Source of the DNA: Bog-473 sp963783245
GTDB taxonomy: Bacteria; Actinomycetota; Acidimicrobiia; Acidimicrobiales; RAAP-2
Reading direction: 5' to 3'
NCBI GenBank assembly: GCA_963783245.1
Contig: CAWAMS010000002.1
Span: 1,116,001 to 1,180,000, forward strand
DNA: 64,000 bases
Both the position numbers and the translations under genes were made by a program. Positions 27,001-34,909 of this stretch are shown here, one piece after another. The notes beneath the pieces were generated by a model. The model saw only the letters and a list, made by a program, of their open reading frames with translations, was not told the origin of the DNA and made no database searches. Within the stretch, counting starts at the first letter, position 1. The number at the start of each line of letters is the position of its first letter.

Positions 27001-28493
27001 AGAGGCGCCGTGTGCGCCGGCTTCCCGTTCGAGAGAGAGCCGTTGTCCGCATGCGTGGCCCCGTTGTCGTTTCGGGGAGGGAGGACATACGGGCCATCGG
27101 GCCGGGGCTTTCCGGATCGACGCAGAGCCCCCTTGGCCATGGTCCGGCCGAACTCGAGGAAGAGTCCGTACCCCTCATGCGCGTCCTTGAGGACGTCGTC
27201 CAGAGCCCCGACGAAATAGTCGATCTCCTCCTGTCCGCAGATGAGTGCAGGGAGCAGCTTGATGATGTCGACGTTGTCGGCGGCCACCTGCGTCAAAATC
27301 CGGTGTCGGTGGAAAAGCGGGACCACCATCATTTGAGAGAAAATTGCCGGCCGCAGTCGTTCGAGTGTGGCGAAACGTCGTCGTAATGCCTTCGAGGTCG
27401 GCGGGCCGAACTGCAATCCGATCATCAACCCCTTGCCTCTGATCTCGTGGAACATCTCGTACCGCTCGACCAGCGGCGTCAGTCCGGCAACGAAGGCGTC
27501 ACCGGTGCGACGCGCCTGTTCGACGAGGTTCTCGTCCTCGAAAGTGGCGAGAGTGGCGAGACCGGCCACCATGGCCAGCTGATTGCGGCCGAAGGTGGTC
27601 GAATGCTTGAGCGCCTTTTCAAGAGAGCTGTAGACGGACGAAAGAATGCGATCCGAAGTGAGGACAGCTCCGACCGGGACGTAGCCTCCCGAGAGCGCCT
27701 TCGAGACCGTGATGATGTCCGGCTCCAGATCCCAGTGTTCATAGCAGAAGAACTTCCCGGTTCGACCCAGCCCGGTCTGCACCTCGTCCATGACGAGCAA
27801 CGTCTTGTGCCGGTGGCAGAGCTCCTGCACCTGCTGCCAATACTCCGTCGATGCCATGTAAACGCCCTTGCCCTGAATTGGCTCGACGATGAACGCCGCA
27901 ACATCTCCGAGGCGCAACTCGTTTCGCAGCGCCGAGATGTCACCGAACGGCACCGGTACGCATCCGGGGATCAGCTGACCGAATCCATCGCGGAAGTCGG
28001 CTCCTCCGTTCAGCGCGAGTGCTCCCGTCGTCAGGCCGTGAAAGGCATGCTCCGCAAAGAGGATCCTCGGTCGCCGGGTTGCCTGTCGCGAGAACTTGAT
28101 AGCCGACTCGATGGCTTCTGCGCCGGAGTTGCAGAAGAAGACGCGGTTGATGTTGTCCGCGCAGTGGGCGACAAGCTGCTCGGCCAGCAACCCTGGCAGC
28201 AAGGCACAATCCATCTGGACCATGTTCGGGAGGTCGAGGTCTATGGCCTGATGGAGGGCGGCCTTGAGGGCCGGGTGACTTCGTCCGAGGGCGTACACGC
28301 CGAAGCCCGAAAGGAAGTCGAGGTACCGCTTGCCTTCGGCGTCAAAGAGGTATGACCCCTCTCCCCGGACATAGAAGCGGTCGAATCCGATCGTCTTGAG
28401 CACTCGCGCCAGTTGGTGGTTGAGATGCTTCTCGTGCAATGCATAGTTCTCGCCGTGTCGCGCACGCAGCAACTCGGCAACATCGAATGGCAC
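26997..28493 (-). CDS. Class III PLP-dependent aminotransferase
   Basis: The product is 498 residues from a GTG. It has the fold-type I class III pattern: FLSGFGVYALGRSHP near the N-terminus, NSGAEAIESAIKF (phosphate cup), LLVMDEVQTGLGRTGKFF with the PLP-contact Asp, and the Schiff-base lysine in ITVSKALSGGYVPVGA. Length and the long C-terminal extension (beyond about 455) exceed most ornithine/acetylornithine aminotransferases. It transfers an amino group to an aldehyde or keto acceptor, and HpnO-like enzymes of aminohopanoid synthesis belong to this class. It lies between the ATP-grasp gene and the HpnA-like gene, all on one strand. Confidence 0.88.
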   Translation of the reverse strand: MPFDVAELLRARHGENYALHEKHLNHQLARVLKTIGFDRFYVRGEGSYLFDAEGKRYLDFLSGFGVYALGRSHPALKAALHQAIDLDLPNMVQMDCALLPGLLAEQLVAHCADNINRVFFCNSGAEAIESAIKFSRQATRRPRILFAEHAFHGLTTGALALNGGADFRDGFGQLIPGCVPVPFGDISALRNELRLGDVAAFIVEPIQGKGVYMASTEYWQQVQELCHRHKTLLVMDEVQTGLGRTGKFFCYEHWDLEPDIITVSKALSGGYVPVGAVLTSDRILSSVYSSLEKALKHSTTFGRNQLAMVAGLATLATFEDENLVEQARRTGDAFVAGLTPLVERYEMFHEIRGKGLMIGLQFGPPTSKALRRRFATLERLRPAIFSQMMVVPLFHRHRILTQVAADNVDIIKLLPALICGQEEIDYFVGALDDVLKDAHEGYGLFLEFGRTMAKGALRRSGKPRPDGPYVLPPRNDNGATHADNGSLSNGKPAHTAPL

Positions 28494-28572
28494 AACCCCT
28501 ACAATACGGCATCTCCCAGGTTCGAAAAGGCAATCCTCCTCGAACAGCGAGGGGGCCGCGACCCTCAGTCGG

Positions 28573-29826
28573 TTACCGCTGACGTGGCGTGGATTGCGGC
28601 GCGATCCATTTTCTCACGATGGATCGTTTGTCGTATCGATCGAGCAACCGCCCGATCTCGTGGGGAAGTTGGCGTCCGGCCTCATAGGCGACATAGCGCG
28701 CCCCGACCCATCGCACGTAGGGATACGCACCCTTCGCGAAGCGCCAGGATGAGCGGACAAGGCCTTCATCGTCGGCGTGGCTTCGAAACGCGGCGGGGAA
28801 TACCGGATAACTGTCCTCGGTAGCTCCGTGTGTCCTTTCGTCGCAGAGCGGCCTCTCGGGGCGGCCGCCCTCGGGGGTAGGTTCCATCGCCCCGTTCAGG
28901 ATCCAATCGATGTAGACCGCCAGCAGATCCACCCCGGCGGGTCGAAAACCCATGAACGAGCCGAAGGCCCTCGGATTGACATCGTGAATCCAATCACGCC
29001 CTTCGGCGTCCCTAATCGCATTGATGTTCATGATGCCCGTGAGGCCGAGAGCCTTGACCACTTTGCGGCCGGTTGCCGCAAAGCCCTGCTCGTCGACGAG
29101 TCTGATCTGGCTGGCCGGCGCCAGCGCCTCCCGCCGTTGCAAGGTCTCGAACGTGACCACAGCGTCGCCGTCCCCGTACCCGAAGATGCCACCGAACTGC
29201 AGCTGCCTCCCTTCGATGTACTGCTCGAAGAACGTGTCGTCCGATTGGTGCCGCTCGGTCAGCGTTGCCTCGAGCTCTTGACACGTGGCAATGATCGAAA
29301 CCCCTTCGCCGGCACTGCCCGTTCGGGTCTTGTGCACGACTGGCAGTCCCAGGTGTCGAATGATCTGGGATGCCTCGAGGTCGGGGCCGTGCAACACGGC
29401 CGGGGCGAAGAGCCCGAGCTCCCTGAGCTGCCTTTCGACGAAGAGCTTGTCCATGACGGCGACGCGGCGGAACCACTCTTTCGTGTGCCTCGTTTCAGGC
29501 ATCTTGAGGATTCCCTGGCCGACAGCTGCAGCCACGCCCTCGGTCATCTGCACGTCGACGATGTGTTCGCCATCGACCATCTCGGCCAGGTCGGTGAGGT
29601 CGGAGTGGTCTTCGAAATGCACTGTGCGATCGAAGAGGAGCAAGGCGGCACCCCGTGTCCTGGGGGCATTGGTTATTCGTATCGTCCGGATCCCGGCCTT
29701 CTTGATGCCAGCGGCGAGAAGGAAGAACGAGTCCCAGCACCCGTCATCGACGAAGAGGACTGACGGGGTACGAAGTGTTGCCACTCCATTCGGCGGCGGC
29801 GATATCGGCGTTGCACGTACCGCCAT
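28573..29826 (-). CDS. ATP-grasp family ligase
   Basis: The product is 417 residues from the ATG at 29826 (a GTG at 29841 is possible). ATP-grasp landmarks are LFVERQLRELGL, GLPVVHKTRTGSAGEGVSII (the nucleotide-binding lysine and flexible Gly-rich loop), DTFFEQYIEGRQLQ and a late INAIRDAEGRDWIHDVNPRAFGS-type metal-binding stretch, with the DVNPR pattern diagnostic. The N-terminal part (FVDDGCWDSFFLLAAGIKKAG) is the pre-grasp domain. Such enzymes join a carboxylate to an amine via acyl phosphate. It is the first gene of a minus-strand set with the aminotransferase and the HpnA-like SDR, so an amide-containing small molecule or lipid headgroup is possible. Confidence 0.82.
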   Translation of the reverse strand: MAVRATPISPPPNGVATLRTPSVLFVDDGCWDSFFLLAAGIKKAGIRTIRITNAPRTRGAALLLFDRTVHFEDHSDLTDLAEMVDGEHIVDVQMTEGVAAAVGQGILKMPETRHTKEWFRRVAVMDKLFVERQLRELGLFAPAVLHGPDLEASQIIRHLGLPVVHKTRTGSAGEGVSIIATCQELEATLTERHQSDDTFFEQYIEGRQLQFGGIFGYGDGDAVVTFETLQRREALAPASQIRLVDEQGFAATGRKVVKALGLTGIMNINAIRDAEGRDWIHDVNPRAFGSFMGFRPAGVDLLAVYIDWILNGAMEPTPEGGRPERPLCDERTHGATEDSYPVFPAAFRSHADDEGLVRSSWRFAKGAYPYVRWVGARYVAYEAGRQLPHEIGRLLDRYDKRSIVRKWIAPQSTPRQR

Positions 29827-29947
29827 TGTCCCCCGATTCACCTGTTCCAGGGCTACTTCCGACCGACCGAGTTTAGCCCGAACGACCGACGAATTGGGAC
29901 ATCGTTTTCGACCGCCTCGAACTGACCGGTTTACGGCCTACGCAGGC

Positions 29948-30439
29948 TCAAAGGTCGGATCGTGCCCACTGCACGACGTCGTCGACCTCGCCGCTTTCGA
30001 CGTCGTAGATGAAGCCCGCGATCAACGTAAGGGGGGCGAGATACGGCATCTGGGCGAGCAGGGCGATGTCTTCGCGGAGCGCGGCCGCGTGATCGTCGAT
30101 GGGGAAGAACCCGAGGTCAGCACCTGTGATGGCGCGTAATTCCTGGTCGGTCACCCCGGCCAGGCCGCAATTGGTGTGCTGCATCACGACGACGGTGTCG
30201 ACGCCCAGGACGTGGCTCGAGAGGGCCAAGCTCCGCAGGACGTCGTCGGTGACCCGTCCTCCGGCATTTCGGATCACATGGGCCTCGCCGAGGTGCAACC
30301 CGAGTACGGCGAAAACGTCGATGCGTGCGTCCATGCACGTGACAACCGCCATCCGGCGACCGGGACGGGGGTCGGCCACATTGGCCCGGGCGGCGGCATA
30401 GCCCCTGTTCGCTGCGAGGAGTTCGGTGATCTCGTCCAT
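29948..30439 (-). CDS. Beta-class carbonic anhydrase
   Basis: The product is 163 residues from the ATG at 30439; in-frame codons further upstream read as non-coding. Zinc ligands and dyad are visible: C35-x-D37-x-R39 (TCMDARID), H88 and C91 (MQHTNCG). The size matches the small mycobacterial type (Rv1284-like). The enzyme interconverts CO2 and bicarbonate in the cytoplasm. It is divergent from the His-rich protein gene at 30597 across 157 bases. Confidence 0.93.
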   Translation of the reverse strand: MDEITELLAANRGYAAARANVADPRPGRRMAVVTCMDARIDVFAVLGLHLGEAHVIRNAGGRVTDDVLRSLALSSHVLGVDTVVVMQHTNCGLAGVTDQELRAITGADLGFFPIDDHAAALREDIALLAQMPYLAPLTLIAGFIYDVESGEVDDVVQWARSDL

Positions 30440-30596
30440 GATCCCGGAGACGGTAACAGCACAGCGTGCACCAGTCACAGCCTGGACCGCAGCAAAGCCC
30501 GGCGGTTTCGCCCCAGGCCCCCCGTCCAGGAACGAAGCTCCGGTCGGCGGCCCTAGATGCCAGTTGGGCGGCATGGTTCGCTAGATTGTCGGCTCA

Positions 30597-31403
30597 ATGA
30601 CCAGTGGCACGCAGTCCAAGGCACAACGGCGGGCGGAATCGCAGCGTAAGGCGGCGGAGCGCCGGGCAGCGGAATTGCGCGCCAAGAGAGTCCGCATGAC
30701 CGTGAGGTACGGCGGTGTCCTGGTGGTGATCCTGGTGGTGGTCCTCATCATCGTGCTCCTCACGGGCTCGTCACCGAGCACACCGAGCGCCCAATCGGCC
30801 TCAGATGTCAAGACCGTGCCGATCCCGGCTTCCCTGCAGATGGTTCCGGTCCCCCCGACGACGCCAGGCTACGAGGGCATTCCCATTCCCATCGGGCCCA
30901 AGCTGGCCACCCTGGCCAATGCCGCGACGGGCCAGACGGTGGACGGGGTCCAATGCCAGACCAACGAGCAGCTGGTCTCGCACGTGCACACGCATCTCAC
31001 CGTCTTCGTGAACGGCAAGGCCCGGGTCATTCCCTACGGCATCGGCGTCCCGGGTGCCGAGGCGGTACAGACGGCACACGGTGCCTTCGTCGAGACCGGG
31101 AGTTGCTTCTACTGGCTGCATTCTCACCAGGAGGACGGCATCGTCCATGTGGAATCGCCGAGCACGGCGCTGAGCTTCACGCTGGGTCAGTTCTTCCAGA
31201 TCTGGGGACAACCGTTGAGCTCCACACAGGTCGGGCCGGCAACGGGCAAGCTCACCGTGTTCTTCACCGCACCCGGGAAGAAGGTCGGGATCTACAAGGG
31301 GAATCCGGCGGACCTGCCGCTCGGCGATCATTACCAGATCCAGATCAACGTCGGAACGCCTGTGGTGAAACCCGTCCAAATCACCAACTGGGGCAATCTG
31401 TAA
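30597..31403 (+). CDS. Membrane-anchored histidine-rich protein, family not recognised
   Basis: The 268-residue protein has a strongly basic, coiled-coil-like N-terminus (AQRRAESQRKAAERRAAELRAKR) and one transmembrane segment (about 38-56). An extracytoplasmic domain follows with two His clusters: SHVHTHLTVFVNG (about 127-139) and CFYWLHSHQEDGIVHVES (about 170-187). The H-x-H-x-H spacing and the second cluster look like a metal site. Two cysteines (C119, C170) could form a disulfide or take part. The start of a flavin disulfide reductase-like gene lies only five bases beyond its stop, so they are co-transcribed. Metal binding or metal handling is a reasonable hypothesis. Confidence 0.7.
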   Translation: MTSGTQSKAQRRAESQRKAAERRAAELRAKRVRMTVRYGGVLVVILVVVLIIVLLTGSSPSTPSAQSASDVKTVPIPASLQMVPVPPTTPGYEGIPIPIGPKLATLANAATGQTVDGVQCQTNEQLVSHVHTHLTVFVNGKARVIPYGIGVPGAEAVQTAHGAFVETGSCFYWLHSHQEDGIVHVESPSTALSFTLGQFFQIWGQPLSSTQVGPATGKLTVFFTAPGKKVGIYKGNPADLPLGDHYQIQINVGTPVVKPVQITNWGNL

Positions 31404-31407
31404 CCCG

Positions 31408-32739
31408 GTGCGCTGCGACGCAGTCGTCGTCGGATTGGGGCCCGGAGGAGAAGAGGTAGCAGGAAAGCTCGCCGAGGCCGGTCTCGACGTCGTCGGCATT
31501 GAAGCGGAACTCGTCGGCGGGGAGTGCCCCTATTGGGGCTGCATCCCCTCCAAGATGATGGTACGTGCGGCCAATCTGTTGGCCGAAGGCCGGCGCATCC
31601 CGGGCACTGCCGGATCGTCGGTCATCACGCCCGACTGGGCCCCGGTGGCGCGGAGAATCCGCGCGGAGGCGACGGATGCGTGGGATGACAAAGTGGCTGT
31701 TGACCGCTTCGTCGGCAAGGGTGGACATTTCATCCGGGGTCGCGCCCGGCTGACCGGCACTTCGTCCGTCGAAGTCGACGGCGAACGGATCATCGCCGAG
31801 AAGGCGCTCGTCGTGGCCTCGGGCGCCCGTGCCTGGGTGCCGCCGATGTTCGCCGAGATCCCGCACTGGACGAATCGAGAGGCCATCGCAACTGAAACGG
31901 TGCCGGCATCGCTTCTCGTCATCGGTGGGGGAGCGGTCGGTCTCGAAATCGGCCAATCGATGGCCAGGTTCGGGGCGAAAGTGACCATTGTCGAAATGGG
32001 GGATCGCATCGCGGGTTCCGAGGAGCCCGAGGTCTCGGACATGCTGACCCGGATCCTGCGCCAAGAAGGAGTCGAAGTGCATACCGGGGTCGACATCGCG
32101 AGCGTCTCGTCATCGGAGGCGACAGGTTGCACGCTTCGTATGGCTGACGGGTCATCGCTCTCGGCTGCACGCGTGCTGGTCGCCACCGGCCGTCGCTCCG
32201 ATCTCGAGGGGCTGGGAGCAGGCGCGCTGGGCCTCGATGACACAGCGCATGCCCTTCCCGTCGATGCGCGCATGCGCGTCGTCCCGGGAGTCTGGGCCGT
32301 CGGCGATGTCACGGGGAAAGGCGCGTTCACCCACCTCGCCATCTATCAAGCGAGGATATGTGTGGCCGACATCCTCGGGCACCCCGTCGGTGAGGCGGAT
32401 TATCGGGCCGTGCCACGAGTGACCTTCACCGATCCCGAGATCGGATCCGTCGGGCTGAGTGAGGCAGAGGCCCGGGAGTCCGGTGGCGACGTTCGTGTCA
32501 TGAGCGAGCCGATCGCGCAGTCGGCCCGGGGGTGGATCAACAAGAGTGAGGGTCTGGTGAAGCTGATCGAGATGGACGGCGTGCTGGTCGGTGCCACGTC
32601 AATGGGGCCATGTGGGGGAGAGGTGCTCGCGTCATTGACGTTGGCCGTGCACGCTCGAATCCCGGTGCGGACCCTGAAGGAGATGATCTACGCCTATCCG
32701 ACGTATCACCGGGCCATTGATTCGGCCCTGTGGACGTAG
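31408..32739 (+). CDS. Pyridine nucleotide-disulfide oxidoreductase (Lpd/mercuric reductase-like)
   Basis: The product is 443 residues from a GTG. FAD motif VVGLGPGGEEV (7-17), redox-active disulfide GGECPYWGCIPSK (C40, C45), NAD motif VIGGGAVGLEIG, and the second FAD contact GVWAVGDVTGKGAFTH. In the dimer-interface region the canonical H-P-T-x4-E active base of lipoamide dehydrogenase is replaced by AYPTYHRAI, so the His-Glu dyad is absent. Enzymes with this substitution, such as mycobacterial LpdA, act as quinone or other reductases rather than lipoamide dehydrogenases. It follows the His-rich membrane protein by four bases and probably shares its transcript. Confidence 0.87.
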   Translation: MRCDAVVVGLGPGGEEVAGKLAEAGLDVVGIEAELVGGECPYWGCIPSKMMVRAANLLAEGRRIPGTAGSSVITPDWAPVARRIRAEATDAWDDKVAVDRFVGKGGHFIRGRARLTGTSSVEVDGERIIAEKALVVASGARAWVPPMFAEIPHWTNREAIATETVPASLLVIGGGAVGLEIGQSMARFGAKVTIVEMGDRIAGSEEPEVSDMLTRILRQEGVEVHTGVDIASVSSSEATGCTLRMADGSSLSAARVLVATGRRSDLEGLGAGALGLDDTAHALPVDARMRVVPGVWAVGDVTGKGAFTHLAIYQARICVADILGHPVGEADYRAVPRVTFTDPEIGSVGLSEAEARESGGDVRVMSEPIAQSARGWINKSEGLVKLIEMDGVLVGATSMGPCGGEVLASLTLAVHARIPVRTLKEMIYAYPTYHRAIDSALWT

Positions 32740-32759
32740 CGGACGCCGCGCGACTGCGC

Positions 32760-33617
32760 TTAGTGCGTCGTCAGGTCGGCGAGGATGGCGGGCGCCTGGT
32801 GCTGCAGCAGCGAGAGATGACCCTCGCCTGGGACAACGGAGACACGTGCGTCGGGGAGGTGGCGGAGCAAGAGGTCCCGGTACTCCGGTGGGCCCGTACG
32901 GTCTTCGGCCCCTTCCCAGATATGGACCGGTGCAGTCACTTCGTCGAGTGCGAACCCCCAGGGGTCGCCGAAGACCCGGTAGTCCTGGAGGCACCCGGCC
33001 GTTCCTTGGCGCATCGACTCCTTGACGAAGGCGACCGCGTCGGCGACCGGCCCCCTCTCCTGCAGCGCGGCCGCGTCGACGCCCGGAAAACTCCGGCGGA
33101 TCTCGCGATAGAGGCGGGTCTCTGACGCGTCGGCGATCGAGACACGCAGGAGGGCTGAGGCCAGCCGGGGTGCCCGCCGCACCAGGAACAGCAGGATCCG
33201 GTCGTCGTTGGCGAGGCCCTTCGTCGTGCCGAAGAGCTCGAAGGGTACGGCGCTCGAGAGGAGCCCCACCGCGGTGACCCGCTCGGGCATCTTGGCGGCG
33301 CAGACTGCCGCATACGGGCCACCGCACGACCAACCCATCACAGCGAATCGATCAATGCCGAGTGTATCCGTCACTACAGCGACATCGGCCGGCCAGTCGA
33401 GCAGGCGGCGCCCAGGCTGGAATGTCGACCGACCCATGCCCGGTCTGTCGGGTGAGACGATACGGATACCCAGCGAGAGCGCGGCGGCATGCGCCGGAGC
33501 GGCATCGAGCCGGGAGCTCAGGCCCCCGTGAAAGCTGAGGACGGGCCGTCCCCCCGGGTCCCCGTACTCCTCGAACGCGAGCTCCCGGCCGTCCGGCAGC
33601 GTGACCGATCGGGTCAC
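32760..33617 (-). CDS. Alpha/beta hydrolase
   Basis: The product is 285 residues from a GTG. The canonical fold is visible: SFHGGLSSRLD oxyanion loop, nucleophile elbow GWSCGG (Ser), acid in WEGAEDRTGP (Asp) and catalytic His in VPGEGHLSLL. The PDRPGMGRS strand is typical. No signal peptide. The substrate is unknown; such enzymes cleave esters, amides, lactones or C-C bonds. The gene converges with the Lpd-like gene (20 bases between stops) and is divergent from the acyl-CoA dehydrogenase gene. Confidence 0.88.
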   Translation of the reverse strand: MTRSVTLPDGRELAFEEYGDPGGRPVLSFHGGLSSRLDAAPAHAAALSLGIRIVSPDRPGMGRSTFQPGRRLLDWPADVAVVTDTLGIDRFAVMGWSCGGPYAAVCAAKMPERVTAVGLLSSAVPFELFGTTKGLANDDRILLFLVRRAPRLASALLRVSIADASETRLYREIRRSFPGVDAAALQERGPVADAVAFVKESMRQGTAGCLQDYRVFGDPWGFALDEVTAPVHIWEGAEDRTGPPEYRDLLLRHLPDARVSVVPGEGHLSLLQHQAPAILADLTTH

Positions 33618-33708
33618 GTCGACAGCACCCGCCGACGGCCCCGCTCAGCGACGTCCGAATTCGGGCGGGGGGAAGTACGCGCACGCAGGCACGCTATAGG
33701 GTGCTCCT

Positions 33709-34899
33709 GTGCGCACCAACGTGGATGAGCTTGTCGATGGGCTATTGGCCGACCTGCCGCCGTCGACCACACCGAGCCAGGAGTTCCTGGGGGCACAGTT
33801 CGACCGGGGACTGGCGTGGCTGCAGTATCCCAAGGGGTACGGCGGTCTCGGGCTGACCCTCAGGGACCAGCAGCAGGCCCAGGCCCGCTTGGCGGCCGCC
33901 GGTGCGCCCAACAGCGGCGTGAAGAACCCGATCGGCTACGGCATGTGCGCGCCGACGATCATCTCCCACGGCACGGACGAGCAGAAAGGCCGCTACCTCC
34001 GTCCGCTGTTCACGGCAGAGGAGATCTGGTGCCAGTTGTTCAGCGAGCCCGGCTCGGGGTCGGATGTCGCGAGCCTCTCGACCCGGGCTGTCGCGGACGG
34101 CGACGAGTGGCTCCTCAACGGTCAGAAGGTATGGACGACGCTGGCCCACTTGTCGAAGTTCGGGCTCTTGCTGGCCCGGACCGACCCCGATGTCCCCAAG
34201 CACAAGGGCATCACCGCCTTCCTGATCGACATGGAGAGTCCCGGCGTGGAGGTGCGGCCGCTCTACCAGATCACCGGCGAGGCGGAATTCAACGAGGTCT
34301 TCTTCACCGATGTGCACATGCCCGAGACGGCGCGGCTCGGAGCAGAGGGTGACGGGTGGCGCGTCGCGGTCACCACGTTGATGAACGAGCGCGTCTCGAT
34401 CGGCGGGGCCGTCGGACGCCGGGGCGCGGGTCCGATCGGGGACGCCCTCCGCATCTGGAAGGAGAAGTGGAGCGGCGACACCTCGCCGCACGCGATGGTG
34501 CTGCGGGACCGTCTGGTTGCCTGCTACATCCGCAGCGAGGTCATCAACATGACCAATCAGCGGGCGGCGCAGGTCCGCCGAGCCGGGACGCCGGGGCCGG
34601 AGGGTTCCGTCGGAAAGCTGGCCTACGCCGAGGAGAACCAACGCGCCTACGAGCTGTGCATGGATCTGTTGGGCAATGAAGGGATGTTGTATCCGGCCGG
34701 CTACCCGATGATCCGGCCCAAGTCGCTGGGGATGGGTACCACCGACGTCCACAAGTCCTTCTTGCGGGTGCGTGCCAATTCGATCGAGGGGGGCACCTCG
34801 GAGGTCATGCGCAACATCCTCGGAGAGCGCGTGCTCGGTCTGCCGGGTGATGTGCGCAACGACAAGGAGCTCCCCTGGAAGGACGTTCCCCGCAGCTGA
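33709..34899 (+). CDS. Acyl-CoA dehydrogenase family protein
   Basis: The product is 396 residues from a GTG. Signature regions: WCQLFSEPGSGSDVASLST (flavin- and CoA-contacting loop), KVWTTLAHLSKFGLLLART, and the C-terminal SIEGGTSEVMRNILGERVLGLP. The N-terminus is short (about 30 residues before the GLAWLQYPKGYGGLGL strand-turn), as in the large actinobacterial acyl-CoA dehydrogenase group used in fatty acid or sterol side-chain breakdown. FAD-dependent alpha-beta oxidation of an acyl thioester is expected. I could not assign the catalytic Glu by eye. It converges with the ABC importer operon. Confidence 0.9.
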   Translation: MRTNVDELVDGLLADLPPSTTPSQEFLGAQFDRGLAWLQYPKGYGGLGLTLRDQQQAQARLAAAGAPNSGVKNPIGYGMCAPTIISHGTDEQKGRYLRPLFTAEEIWCQLFSEPGSGSDVASLSTRAVADGDEWLLNGQKVWTTLAHLSKFGLLLARTDPDVPKHKGITAFLIDMESPGVEVRPLYQITGEAEFNEVFFTDVHMPETARLGAEGDGWRVAVTTLMNERVSIGGAVGRRGAGPIGDALRIWKEKWSGDTSPHAMVLRDRLVACYIRSEVINMTNQRAAQVRRAGTPGPEGSVGKLAYAEENQRAYELCMDLLGNEGMLYPAGYPMIRPKSLGMGTTDVHKSFLRVRANSIEGGTSEVMRNILGERVLGLPGDVRNDKELPWKDVPRS

Positions 34900-34909
34900 C
34901 GCGAGCGCC

